From NCBI RefSeq assembly GCF_016862995.1, contig NZ_BOOA01000033.1, forward strand, positions 29,128-93,127: a stretch of 64,000 bases of DNA, given 5' to 3'. Each line of letters starts with the position of its first letter. Position 1 is the first letter of the stretch. This DNA is from Acrocarpospora phusangensis (GTDB lineage: Bacteria > Actinomycetota > Actinomycetes > Streptosporangiales > Streptosporangiaceae). Positions 32,878-41,246 of this stretch are shown here, one piece after another. Under the pieces are notes generated by a model. The model did not search any database. It saw only the letters and a list, made by a program, of their open reading frames with translations, and was not told where the DNA came from. The translations under genes were made by a program, and so were the position numbers.

Positions 32878-35394
32878 TTAGCGGTTGACGGATGTGACGT
32901 GGACGATGGTGTCGACCCAGTCGACGTGCACGCCGAGGTCGTCGGGACCGGCCGCTTCGCTGCGCAGGCACAGCGTACGGACCCCGTGGATGTCCAGGTC
33001 GAAGGTGATCACGGGCTTGCCCGCCTCGACCAGGGCCGAGTAGATCTCGCGGTCGTCGGCGAGCACGCTGACCCTGGCCCGGCCGGTGGACTCGTCGTCG
33101 ACGCCGACGGCGCCGGCGCACCGCTGGGCGTGCCCGCCCAGGTGGAAGCGGGCCTCGGAGTAGGGCGCGGTGCCCAGGCCGCGCTCGAACTCCTGCCCGG
33201 CCACCCGCATCGGCCGGCCGTCGCCGGGGTTGCCCCCGCCGTTCGACTGGTCGCGCTCGACGGGACCGTCCTCGTTGACAAACGCGATCATCGGCAGCTC
33301 GGAGATCTGGTACGCCCCTGACGTCAGCGGGCGCACGACCCGCGCGTGCGCCACCACGGGCACCACGCCGTCGCCGTCCCGCTCGACCGTCACGACGCCG
33401 AGCCGCCCGGGACGCAGCCCCGGACCTGGACGAACCGCCCACCTGGTCTCATCGAGGCGGTCGGCGCTCCAGCCCGCGGGCAGCCGCACCCGCGCGTCGG
33501 CGTCCGTCGTGATCACCGCGTTCCCGTCCGCGCCGATCTCCGCGACGGCCGGCCACACCACCGGAGCGGTCTGGTACGCCCTGGGCGCGGCCCGGAACAC
33601 CTCCGCGCCCGCCGGCGCCACGATCCCGGCGAACCCCCCGTCCCGGGCCACGGGAACCGCGACGGCGTCCGTGGCGGTCGTGCTCGTCTCCCCGTCGTCC
33701 CCGACGATCCACACCTGGGCGTCCGCCCCCACGCCGAGCCGGTCCAGCGGCACCCGGATCACCCGCGCGTCCCCCGTCGAGATCCCGCCCAGGAACCACC
33801 GGTCCCCCGCGCGCCGGGCGATCACCGCGTACGTGTCGGGATCGCCCGCCAGCAAAACCGTCTCGTCCCAGACCGGCGCCAGTTCCGCCAGGAACCGGGC
33901 CGCCGACGGACGCGCCGCGTAGGCGTCGACGTGATCGGCGAAGTGCGTGATCCCGCACTCGAACGCCACCGCCAGCCCCAGCTCGTGCCCGTCGCTGGTG
34001 GTACGGCCCGCCGCCCCGAAGGCGACCGGCGTCGCGTCCATCGCCCCGACGATGTTGCGGGTGAACGGCTGGATGACGTTGTGGGACGCGGTCAGCGCCT
34101 GGTTCTCGAAGAACACGTAGTACTCGGCGCCGCGGATCGCCTCATACCCGATCACCTGCGGGAACGTACGCATCCAGCCGCGCGGGATGACCGAGCCGTG
34201 GAAGTTGACCATGAGGCCCAGCCGGGCCGACTCGGTGAGGATCGTGTCGTACCAGCGGTACCGGTCCTTGGACTCCGACTCCATGAAGTCGACCTTGATC
34301 CCGGCGACCCCCCAGGACCGCCACAGCGCGAGTCTGCGCAGGTCCTCCGGGCTGTTGAGGTCACGCCAGATGGTCCACAGGTGGACCTGGACACCCCGCA
34401 GGCTCGCGTACGCGACGATCTCCGGAACCCAGGTCTCCTCCCAGCCGCAGTCGATGAGCAGGTGCTCCCAGCCGAGGTCGGCGGCCACGTCGACGAAGTG
34501 CCGCTGCTTGGCCAGCTGGGCGCCCGAGTAGAAGTCGGACCACCACGACCAGGCCGCGCGGCCGGGACGCACCCAGGTCGCGTCCGCGAGTTCGGGCACG
34601 ACGGCCGGGGCCAGCTCCTCGACGAACAGGGAGGACACGAGGTCGGCGAGGGTGCCGACGAGGAGGACCCGCCACGGGGTCACGACGCCGCGGGCGACCT
34701 CGACGGCGTCGTCGGCCAGGGTGAAGCCGAGCGTCCCGCCGTCCGCGCGGACGTGCGCGCCGGCGAAGCGGCCGTCGATCCCGGATTCGGTGATCAGGAC
34801 GTAGGTCGCCGGGTCCAGGCAGGTGAGGAAGGGGAATCCGTAGTCGCCGTCGGCCAGATCGGCGGTGTCCACGCCGAAGCGGGGGGTCTCGTACCAGGTC
34901 TGGTAGTCGAGGACCCAGTTCCTGGAGCCGGCGGGGAGGGTGACGGCGGTGCGATCGCCGGTGACGCGGGCGGTGCCGTCCAGCGCGGGCAGGGCGTACC
35001 GGACGGCCACGCCGTCCGGGCCGGCGCGCAGGATGACCTGCCACTCGACGCCGCCGGCCTCGCGGAAGGTGTGCACGCTCTCGTGGTGCTCGTACGCGTG
35101 CTCGCCGGCCGCCTTGCCGGAGCGGAGCGTGAACCGGTCGGCGACCGTACGGTCCGCGACGTGGACGAGTTCCGCGTCGGTGCCCAGCGGGGTGCCGTCG
35201 AGTGAGAAGCCGAGCGGGATGCCGTCGAGGACGGTTTCGGCGTCCCTGGTCACGGTCAGCCGCACACCCGAGTCCGTGACGCGGATCGAAGCGTTCACGC
35301 GGGGGCGTACACAATCGCTCAAGACGTTCTCCATCGCATGCCGTCGGTCAGCACGTTGTCCGGGGGAGTGCCCAACGGTATGCGATCGCGACAT
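32878..35394 (-). CDS. GH97 family glycosidase with C-terminal NPCBM-like domain
   Basis: 838 residues from ATG 35394, chosen for its GGAGG 5 nt upstream (ATGs at 35334 and a start at 35442 are alternatives). The N-terminal beta-sandwich (ASIRVTDSGVRLTVTRDAET) is followed by a TIM barrel: YETPRFGVDTADLADGDYGF, AWSWWSDFYSGAQLAKQRHF, LLIDCGWEETW, GIKVDFMESESKDRY and IGYEAIRGAEYY. An Asp in KVDF and Glu in GYEAIRG suggest the retaining, alpha-galactosidase-like branch of GH97. The last ~150 residues (GGNPGDGRPMRVAGQEFERG ... TLCLRSEAAGPDDLGVHVDW) form an NPCBM carbohydrate-binding domain. No obvious signal peptide, although many GH97 enzymes are exported. Confidence 0.9.
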   Translation of the reverse strand: MSRSHTVGHSPGQRADRRHAMENVLSDCVRPRVNASIRVTDSGVRLTVTRDAETVLDGIPLGFSLDGTPLGTDAELVHVADRTVADRFTLRSGKAAGEHAYEHHESVHTFREAGGVEWQVILRAGPDGVAVRYALPALDGTARVTGDRTAVTLPAGSRNWVLDYQTWYETPRFGVDTADLADGDYGFPFLTCLDPATYVLITESGIDGRFAGAHVRADGGTLGFTLADDAVEVARGVVTPWRVLLVGTLADLVSSLFVEELAPAVVPELADATWVRPGRAAWSWWSDFYSGAQLAKQRHFVDVAADLGWEHLLIDCGWEETWVPEIVAYASLRGVQVHLWTIWRDLNSPEDLRRLALWRSWGVAGIKVDFMESESKDRYRWYDTILTESARLGLMVNFHGSVIPRGWMRTFPQVIGYEAIRGAEYYVFFENQALTASHNVIQPFTRNIVGAMDATPVAFGAAGRTTSDGHELGLAVAFECGITHFADHVDAYAARPSAARFLAELAPVWDETVLLAGDPDTYAVIARRAGDRWFLGGISTGDARVIRVPLDRLGVGADAQVWIVGDDGETSTTATDAVAVPVARDGGFAGIVAPAGAEVFRAAPRAYQTAPVVWPAVAEIGADGNAVITTDADARVRLPAGWSADRLDETRWAVRPGPGLRPGRLGVVTVERDGDGVVPVVAHARVVRPLTSGAYQISELPMIAFVNEDGPVERDQSNGGGNPGDGRPMRVAGQEFERGLGTAPYSEARFHLGGHAQRCAGAVGVDDESTGRARVSVLADDREIYSALVEAGKPVITFDLDIHGVRTLCLRSEAAGPDDLGVHVDWVDTIVHVTSVNR

Positions 35395-35504
35395 TTCGCC
35401 TCCGTTGAGCGTGATGGGGTGGGACTCACTAGACAGATCCACACTGGTGAGGCAAAACTATGGGCCCCGCTGAGCGCGGCCGGAATGGTGGAACCGTCAG
35501 AACA

Positions 35505-35519
35505 CCTGGACGATCCGAC
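35505..35519 (+). promoter_or_regulatory. 15-bp sequence shared with the SDR/AraC promoter region
   Basis: Second copy of CCTGGACGATCCGAC, located in the 291-bp interval between the ATPase stop and the GH97 start; the other copy is at 26709-26723. Possible AraC-type site for the transport operon. Confidence 0.35.
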
Positions 35520-35582
35520 TACGTCGCCGATGATCTCCGGCGACTGGGGCCTACTCCGCAGGTGACCGGTACCAACCCAGGA

Positions 35583-35633
35583 CGCCCGTCGAATCCTGCC
35601 CCCATTCAGGCGGAGGGCAGGATTAGACGGGCG
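35583..35633 (-). terminator. Long hairpin downstream of P-type ATPase gene
   Basis: A 19-bp stem with one mismatch (35583-35601 with 35615-35633) and a 13-nt loop, starting about 52 bp after the ATPase stop codon. It separates the ATPase unit from the galactoside operon. Confidence 0.7.
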
Positions 35634-35685
35634 GCCGCGGTGGGCGTTTTTCCGGATATTTCGTTTTCCAGCCCAGAAAGACGCA

Positions 35686-38600
35686 CTAGTCGGACGCCCG
35701 AGTGCGGGCCATCACCAGGCCCGCGGTCGTCGCCGTCGCCGCGCTCGTCATGGCGATCAGCCAGCCGATCGGCCCGAGCGGGCGGCAGCCGAACAAGGTG
35801 CTGACCCCCGGGATCGAGACGATCAGGGCGAGCGCGGCCAGCGAGACGACCCCGGACGCCAGGACGGTACGGTCGCCCCGGCTCACGGCCATGGTCTGCA
35901 TGAGCTGGGCCGACACCAGGGCGACCAGTGCCACCGTGCTGGTGTTCCAGCGGATGCCGGTGAAGCTGTCGGCCGTCGCGGCGAGCGCCGCCGCCGCGGC
36001 GGTGACCCCGGCGCGCAAGGAGATGTCGCGGCCGAGGGATCTGCCCAGGGACGCCTCCGGGCCCTCGGCGAGGAGCTGTTCCGAGCTGGTCCCGGCCGGT
36101 GGCCGTACTGCGACGGCCATGGCGGGGAGCATGTCGGTGAGCAGGTTGACCAGGAGCAGCTGGCGGGCGTTGAGGGCGGCGGCGGCGCCCAGGGCCCCGG
36201 CGCCGAGGGTGTAGGCGACCTCGCCGAGGTTGCCGCCGAGCAGGATGGCCAGGGCGTCGCGGACGGACGTCCACATGGCGCGGCCCTCGGCGATGGCGTC
36301 GGTGATGGTCTCGATGCGGTCGTCGGTGACCACCACGTCGGCCGCGCCCCTGGCGGCCTGGGTGGCCTCGGGGCCGAGGGCGATGCCCACGTCGGCGAGG
36401 CGGATGGCGGGGGCGTCGTTGGCGCCGTCGCCGGTCACCGCGACGACGCGGCCGCTGTCGCGGAACGCCTTCACGATGCGCACCTTGTGGGCGGGCGTGG
36501 TCCGGGCGAACACCGCGACGTGCGGCAGCAGCTCGGCCAGTTCCCGGTCCGCCAGGGCGTCGAGGTCGGCTCCGGTGAGGATGCGGCCGCCGTTGAGGGC
36601 GTTCAGTTCGGCGGCGATGGCCTCGGCCGTGCTGGGGTGGTCGCCGGTGACGATGACGTGCCGGACGCCGGCCTGCTGCAGCCGGGCCACGCCCAGGGCG
36701 GCGGTCGAGCGGACCGGGTCGGCCAGGGCGAGCAGGCCGAGCAGGGTCAGCCCGTCGACGCGGGACTCGTCCAGGTCACGGCGGTTGGAGGCGGGCCGTT
36801 CCGCGACGGCGAGCACCCGGTAGCCCTTGCGGGCCAGGCGGTCCACCTTCCCGTGGAGCTCGGCGCGGGTCTGGTCGTCGATGGGGATCTCGGCGCCGTC
36901 GACCAGCCAGGCCGTACAGCGCTCCAGCATGATCTCGGGGGCGCCCTTGACGCTCAGGCGCTGGCCGCCGGGGCCCCGGCCGAGGCAGGCGTGGTAGCCG
37001 CGGCCGGGCTCGAACGGCATCTCGTCGACGAGGGTCCAGTCGCCGTTGCCGACGCCGGCGCGGGCCGCGCCCTCCACCACCGCGCGGTCGGTGGGGTGCG
37101 GGAGCGCCTCGCCGGGCGTCGGGCAGGCCCGTACGGCCGTGATCAGCACCTGCCGCAACGCCGGGCTGAGCCGGTTGACCGCGGAGTCGGTACGCCCGTC
37201 GCTGACCCGGCGCAGCCGGATGCGGCCTTCGGTGAGCGTGCCGGTCTTGTCGAAGCAGAGCACGTCCACCCGGCCGAGCGTCTCGATGGTGCCGGGGTTG
37301 CGGACCAGCACGCCGTGCTTGGACAGCCGTTTCGCCGAGGCCAGCTCGGCCACCGTGGCCACGAACGGCAGCCCCTCCGGCACGGCGGCGACCGCCAGGC
37401 TCACCGCCTGCCCGAGCGAGGCGCCGAGGGCGCTCCCGCGCAGCAGGTCCAGGCCGACCAGCAGGCCGCCCGCGCCGACCGACAGCGGCAGGATGAGCCG
37501 GGTGAGCTCGCGCAGCCGGGCCTCGACGCCCCCGGCCGGGGGGCCGTCCGCGGCCGTGCGGGCGCTGCGTCCCGTCTCGGTCGCCGCCCCGGTGGCCACG
37601 ACCACGCCCGCCCCGGACCCGGCCGCGATGATCGAACCCTGGTAGACCATGGAACGCCGGTCGGCGACCGTCTCCGCGGCCACCGGCTGGGCGGTCTTGG
37701 GCACCGGCAGCGACTCCCCGGTGAGGGAGGACTCGTCCACCTCCAGGTTGTCGGCCTCGATCAACCGGCAGTCGGCCGGTACGGCGTCGCCCGCCTCCAG
37801 CTCGACCACGTCCCCCGGCACCAGCAGCTCCGCGGCCGTCTCGACCACCTTGCCGTCGCGGCGCAGCCGGGCCCGTACGGCGGTGACGGTCACCAGCTCG
37901 TGCAGCGCGCGGTCGGCGCCCTTCCGCTGCAGGCCCCCGATCAGCGCGTTCACCCCGAGCACGCCGCCGATGAGCCCGGCGTCCGACACCGAGCCCAGCA
38001 TGGCGGAGACGGCCGCCCCGGCCGCCAGGACCGGCGTGAGCGGGTTGGCCAGCTCGTCGATGAACACCCGGAAGAATCCCGGCGGGCCTTCCGCGGAGAC
38101 CGGGACGACGCGGCGGCGGTCCGCCTCGCCGTCGGGCAGCCCATCGGCGGCCGTGCCCAGCCGGTCGAGCACGGCCCGTACGGGCATGGCGTGCCACGGG
38201 GTGGGGTCGTACGGGATGGGCGCGGGGCGGCGGAGCATGCGCCGGGCGGTCCACATGCCGTCGGCGAGCGCGATCCCCGCCGCCACGTTGACGGCGGCGT
38301 AGCTGGTCCGGGCGCCGCGCGGCGTGCCCAGGGTCAGCACCGCCGCGCAGGACGAACCCGCGAAGGCCAGCCACGCGCTGCGCCTGCTCATCTGCCGGGC
38401 CGCCTCGGCGGTGGCGAGCACCAGGATCACCCCGGGCAGGTCGCAGCTCACGTCGGCGGTCCACCGCCGGTGCCGCGGCGACCCGATGCCGATCCCGAGG
38501 TCCGCGGCGGCCAGCGCGGCCATGCGGGAGGCGGAGACCACCGCCACGCCGTGCCCGCCGGCCTGGAGGGCGCGCACCTCGCCGGCCAGCTGCCGTCCGC

Positions 38601-39978
38601 CGGGGATCGAGCCGGCCACGCGGAGGCGGTGTCCCGCGTCCGGGGGGCCGCCGGCCAGCAGGACGGTGCCCGCCGACTCGGCCGCCTCGATCAGCGGCCT
38701 GGCCAGGGGATCCAGCTCGGCGATCATGGTCACCCTGGCGACGGGACGGCCGTCGCGGGTGAGGGTGAGCGTGCCCTCCCCGGCCGGGCCCGGCTCGACG
38801 GACCAGGCGGCCTGCTCGCGGCGCCGCCACGGATCGGCCGGATCGACCAGCTCGTGGAGGACCGCGTGCACCTCCGCCTGCTCGATCCCCGGTTCCCCGG
38901 CCATCTCGACGCGGTGCACCGTCCAGCGGCCGGTCAGCAGGGCGTCCACGTCGATGACCACGGTGTCGACGCGGTCCATCCGGCGCAGCGCCCGGGGGTC
39001 GAGCACCAGCACGCCGCGCTCGGCCAGGCCCCGGCCGAACTCGGCGCTGAAGGCCTCCCGGCCGAGCCGCGCGGCCTTGGGCGCCGCCGCCGCCAGGAAG
39101 GCCAGCCCGTACGCGGGGGCGCCGCCGAGGGTGGCGGTCAGCCCGGACGCGCCGAGGGCGAGGGGGACGGCCCGGTCGCAGTAGCGCTCGATCGGGCCCG
39201 GGGGCAGGGGGGCGGGACGCTTGAGCCGTACGGACGGACCCGTCTGGTGGGTGGCGGTGTCGGCGGCGCCCTTGGTCCAGGCGTGGTGGTGGGCGCGGGA
39301 CTCGGCCAGCAGCAGGCCGGCCCCGGCGGTGTCGATCAGCTGGCCCAGCGGGCGGAAGGACAGCACGTTGACGATCGTCGTGGTGATCCCGAAGAGGGCG
39401 TCGGCGGTGGGTTCGTCGACCCGTCCCGCGATCGCCTCCCGCAGCCTGGGGTACGCGTCGGCCAGGCTGACCAGCAGCGGCACGGCCGGAGGCAGCCCCC
39501 GTACGCCCGCCAGGCGGCCGGCCGCGGAGATGCCGAGCCCGGCGAGTCGTACGCCGAAGCCGAGGGTCGCCGCGGGCAGGTCGGGCAGGGCCACGGCGCT
39601 GGCGTACGGCGCGGCCTCCAGTTCGTGGTCACGCTCCACTTCCTGGATCAACGCCACCAGGTCGTCCTCGTCGAGGGCCTGTCCGGCCAGGAAGACGTAT
39701 CCGAGCGCCCGGTTGACCTCGGTGCGCTTGACCCCGTCGCGCCCGGCGAGGCGCCGTTCGAGGGTCTCGGCCGCGGCCTCCGTGCCGGGAAGGTGCAGTC
39801 CCCGCACCTCCACACAGAGGCCGCCTTCGGTAGGCCAGCTACGGCGCCTGCGGCGCTTGACCGGGGCGGCCAGAGTGTCGACCACCTCGCCGAACCTGGT
39901 CGCCTCGCCGCGGACCAGCTCGGGGGCCGGGAGGTAGCGAATCATTCCGGTGGCCAAGGTCAGCATCCGCCCGAACAT
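35686..39978 (-). CDS. Very large cation-transporting P-type ATPase (CtpI/CtpH-like)
   Basis: 1430 residues. The C-terminal half is a complete P-type ATPase: TGES (753-756), AVPEGLP (865-871), phosphorylation site DKTGTLT with Asp910, KGAPE (1011-1015), TGDHPST (1111-1117) and TGDGANDAP (1182-1190). The PEGLP helix resembles Ca2+/monovalent-type pumps rather than the CPx heavy-metal group. The N-terminal ~600 residues hold a small HMA-like fold (SWPTEGGLCVEVRGLHL), hydrophobic segments and a degenerate second ATPase-like half, in which DVDALLTG (343-350) occupies the DKTGT position and ADLGIGIGSPRHRRW the GDGxND position. This matches the giant mycobacterial-type pumps; the cation is unknown. 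A structured leader precedes the gene. Confidence 0.92.
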   Translation of the reverse strand: MFGRMLTLATGMIRYLPAPELVRGEATRFGEVVDTLAAPVKRRRRRSWPTEGGLCVEVRGLHLPGTEAAAETLERRLAGRDGVKRTEVNRALGYVFLAGQALDEDDLVALIQEVERDHELEAAPYASAVALPDLPAATLGFGVRLAGLGISAAGRLAGVRGLPPAVPLLVSLADAYPRLREAIAGRVDEPTADALFGITTTIVNVLSFRPLGQLIDTAGAGLLLAESRAHHHAWTKGAADTATHQTGPSVRLKRPAPLPPGPIERYCDRAVPLALGASGLTATLGGAPAYGLAFLAAAAPKAARLGREAFSAEFGRGLAERGVLVLDPRALRRMDRVDTVVIDVDALLTGRWTVHRVEMAGEPGIEQAEVHAVLHELVDPADPWRRREQAAWSVEPGPAGEGTLTLTRDGRPVARVTMIAELDPLARPLIEAAESAGTVLLAGGPPDAGHRLRVAGSIPGGRQLAGEVRALQAGGHGVAVVSASRMAALAAADLGIGIGSPRHRRWTADVSCDLPGVILVLATAEAARQMSRRSAWLAFAGSSCAAVLTLGTPRGARTSYAAVNVAAGIALADGMWTARRMLRRPAPIPYDPTPWHAMPVRAVLDRLGTAADGLPDGEADRRRVVPVSAEGPPGFFRVFIDELANPLTPVLAAGAAVSAMLGSVSDAGLIGGVLGVNALIGGLQRKGADRALHELVTVTAVRARLRRDGKVVETAAELLVPGDVVELEAGDAVPADCRLIEADNLEVDESSLTGESLPVPKTAQPVAAETVADRRSMVYQGSIIAAGSGAGVVVATGAATETGRSARTAADGPPAGGVEARLRELTRLILPLSVGAGGLLVGLDLLRGSALGASLGQAVSLAVAAVPEGLPFVATVAELASAKRLSKHGVLVRNPGTIETLGRVDVLCFDKTGTLTEGRIRLRRVSDGRTDSAVNRLSPALRQVLITAVRACPTPGEALPHPTDRAVVEGAARAGVGNGDWTLVDEMPFEPGRGYHACLGRGPGGQRLSVKGAPEIMLERCTAWLVDGAEIPIDDQTRAELHGKVDRLARKGYRVLAVAERPASNRRDLDESRVDGLTLLGLLALADPVRSTAALGVARLQQAGVRHVIVTGDHPSTAEAIAAELNALNGGRILTGADLDALADRELAELLPHVAVFARTTPAHKVRIVKAFRDSGRVVAVTGDGANDAPAIRLADVGIALGPEATQAARGAADVVVTDDRIETITDAIAEGRAMWTSVRDALAILLGGNLGEVAYTLGAGALGAAAALNARQLLLVNLLTDMLPAMAVAVRPPAGTSSEQLLAEGPEASLGRSLGRDISLRAGVTAAAAALAATADSFTGIRWNTSTVALVALVSAQLMQTMAVSRGDRTVLASGVVSLAALALIVSIPGVSTLFGCRPLGPIGWLIAMTSAATATTAGLVMARTRASD

Positions 39979-39992
39979 GCCGTGATCCCCCC

Positions 39993-40062
39993 GTAGATCG
40001 CCTATGCCTGCGTTCGGGGGAAACGTTCAGGCTCTGATCTTATGACCCGACAGGCGATCTAC
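39993..40062 (-). ncRNA. Structured 5' leader of the P-type ATPase mRNA (riboswitch-like)
   Basis: On the minus strand GTAGATCGCCT (40062-40052) pairs perfectly over 11 bp with AGGCGATCTAC (40003-39993), enclosing 48 nt that contain an inner hairpin (GCCTG and CAGGC with an AACG/CGTT extension). The outer stem ends directly against the G-rich ribosome site GGGGGG, 14 nt before the ATG at 39978, where folding could control translation. I do not recognise it as a known riboswitch class; it could also be a protein-binding hairpin. Confidence 0.5.
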
Positions 40063-40128
40063 CTGGCGAAATTCCCGGTGTTAGGACAAAGATGACACTT
40101 GCCACCCATGATCTTGAATCGTACGGCT

Positions 40129-40266
40129 TCAGGCGGCCGCGAAACCGGGCTGCATGGCGAAGCGGCGCAGAGCGGCCTGGACCAGGGTCTGCACCAGGTG
40201 CGCGACCAGGGCCTCAAGCGCGATGGCCGCTGCCCGGGCAAGCAGCGAACCGAAGAAAGCGGACAT
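40129..40266 (-). CDS. Small amphipathic protein upstream of P-type ATPase
   Basis: 45 residues from ATG 40266 (GTGAGG upstream): MSAFFGSLLARAAAIALEAL followed by VAHLVQTLVQAALRRFAMQ. The pattern is one or two amphipathic helices with regularly spaced Leu/Ala/Val and Arg. It is on the ATPase strand, 150 bp ahead of the ATPase start and upstream of the structured leader. Small helical proteins accompany some P-type pumps (phospholamban-like regulators), but a role here is speculative, and a gene this short could be spurious. Confidence 0.5.
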   Translation of the reverse strand: MSAFFGSLLARAAAIALEALVAHLVQTLVQAALRRFAMQPGFAAA

Positions 40267-40630
40267 ACGGGGTACCTCACGCGGATGATGGTCTATTCCT
40301 GACGAAGTCCACCTTAATGACACATTCATCCTGCTTCTGTCTGTTTCGTGAACTTGCGGTGACTATTTGGTCAGGATGTAGACCCACGCGCAGTCTGCAC
40401 CCCTCCGACCCCACGAGTCCCAGCCCTCCCAGGTCACCAGACCCCGACATTTCGGCATAGACCGCATCAAGTTACCCATCGTCAGGCTTCTGCCCGTTTT
40501 GGGTGGGAATGGTCATTGAATCGAAGTTCCCGGGCTGTCACCGTCCGGGCGACGGGAAGGTACGGGGGACCAAGTCCAATCAGGGTCGAACCAGGGCCGA
40601 ATCAAGGCGAATCGAGGGGAAGAGGGGGCC
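40267..40630. other. 364-bp divergent intergenic region, less GC-rich
   Basis: Separates the leftward small protein/ATPase unit from the rightward Met/His-rich gene. It holds no open frame with coding character. It is relatively AT-rich (for example around 40311-40380) and must contain the promoters for both directions; I could not fix -35/-10 pairs. A GGAC-CAA-GTCC element at 40567-40577 was examined and not accepted as a hypoxia-regulator box. Confidence 0.5.
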
Positions 40631-41116
40631 ATGACTGTCACCGATACCAGGAGCTCGCCCGCGAAAACCGCCGCCGAGAGAACCTCGATGGCGGCGGAGG
40701 AGGACCTGCTGGCGCTCGATCTGCCAATGGTCAGCCTCCAGGTGCACCGGCCGCACATGCACATGCCGCGCATGGACGACTCATGGGCCGGTCACATGAT
40801 GGACATGGGCAAGTCGATGGGCAAGTCGATAGTGCCGACGCCGGAGCACATCGTGTACTACGGCGGACTCGGCGCGCTCGCCGTCTTCGGCGCCATCGAA
40901 TGGCCGGTCGCGGCCGCGATCGGCGTGGGCACCATGATCGCGTCCCGGGTCCGGGGCGGCATGGAACGCGCCCGGGGCGGCGGCCGCATGGAACGCGGCA
41001 TGGAGCAGGGCAAGCCGGACGGCGCCCCGCGACGCTCGCCCGCGCGGACCACACGGACGACCCGGACCACCCGGGCGACCACCGCGTCCAAGCGCGCCAC
41101 CGCCCGCAGCAAGTAG
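40631..41116 (+). CDS. Met/His-rich single-span membrane protein beside P-type ATPase
   Basis: 161 residues; ATG 40631 has GAGGGGAAGAGGGGG upstream. The middle is strikingly rich in potential metal ligands: VHRPHMHMPRMDD, then WAGHMMDMGKSMGKS. One hydrophobic span follows (YYGGLGALAVFGAIEWPVAA ... AIGVGTMIA), and the C-terminal 50 residues are very basic, with Arg/Thr repeats. Divergent from the P-type ATPase unit, so it may deliver or sense the pump's cation; the basic tail may bind nucleic acid or lipid. No family recognised. A perfect hairpin follows. Confidence 0.78.
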   Translation: MTVTDTRSSPAKTAAERTSMAAEEDLLALDLPMVSLQVHRPHMHMPRMDDSWAGHMMDMGKSMGKSIVPTPEHIVYYGGLGALAVFGAIEWPVAAAIGVGTMIASRVRGGMERARGGGRMERGMEQGKPDGAPRRSPARTTRTTRTTRATTASKRATARSK

Positions 41117-41132
41117 AGCCCACCGATGAACG

Positions 41133-41159
41133 GATCAGGCCGCGTCAGGCGGCCTGATC
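41133..41159 (+). terminator. Terminator hairpin after 40631-41116
   Basis: GATCAGGCCGC and GCGGCCTGATC form a perfect 11-bp stem with loop GTCAG, 17 bp after the stop codon. Confidence 0.75.
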
Positions 41160-41246
41160 ACTCTCGGCCGATCAATCTGGTCAGGGTGCGGCGGCGCTGG
41201 TTCAATTGCCTCGCATCACGCACGCGCCCAGCTGAGGAGCGTTGGA

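Noticed and set aside
36487..39996. A very long open frame (over 1100 codons) on the + strand opposite the P-type ATPase
   Set aside because: Antisense frames stay open in GC-rich coding DNA; its translation is low-complexity Gly/Arg/Gln-rich, while the minus strand carries all conserved ATPase motifs in order.
39993..40062. Assignment of the ATPase leader as a c-di-AMP (ydaO) or M-box riboswitch
   Set aside because: Only scattered similarity; the conserved cores of those classes are not present. Kept as an unknown structured leader.
40566..40577. GGGACCAAGTCC resembling a DosR/DevR hypoxia box between the ATPase and Met/His-rich genes
   Set aside because: The two GGAC/GTCC arms are separated by 3 nt instead of the 4 required by the consensus, and the outer bases do not pair.
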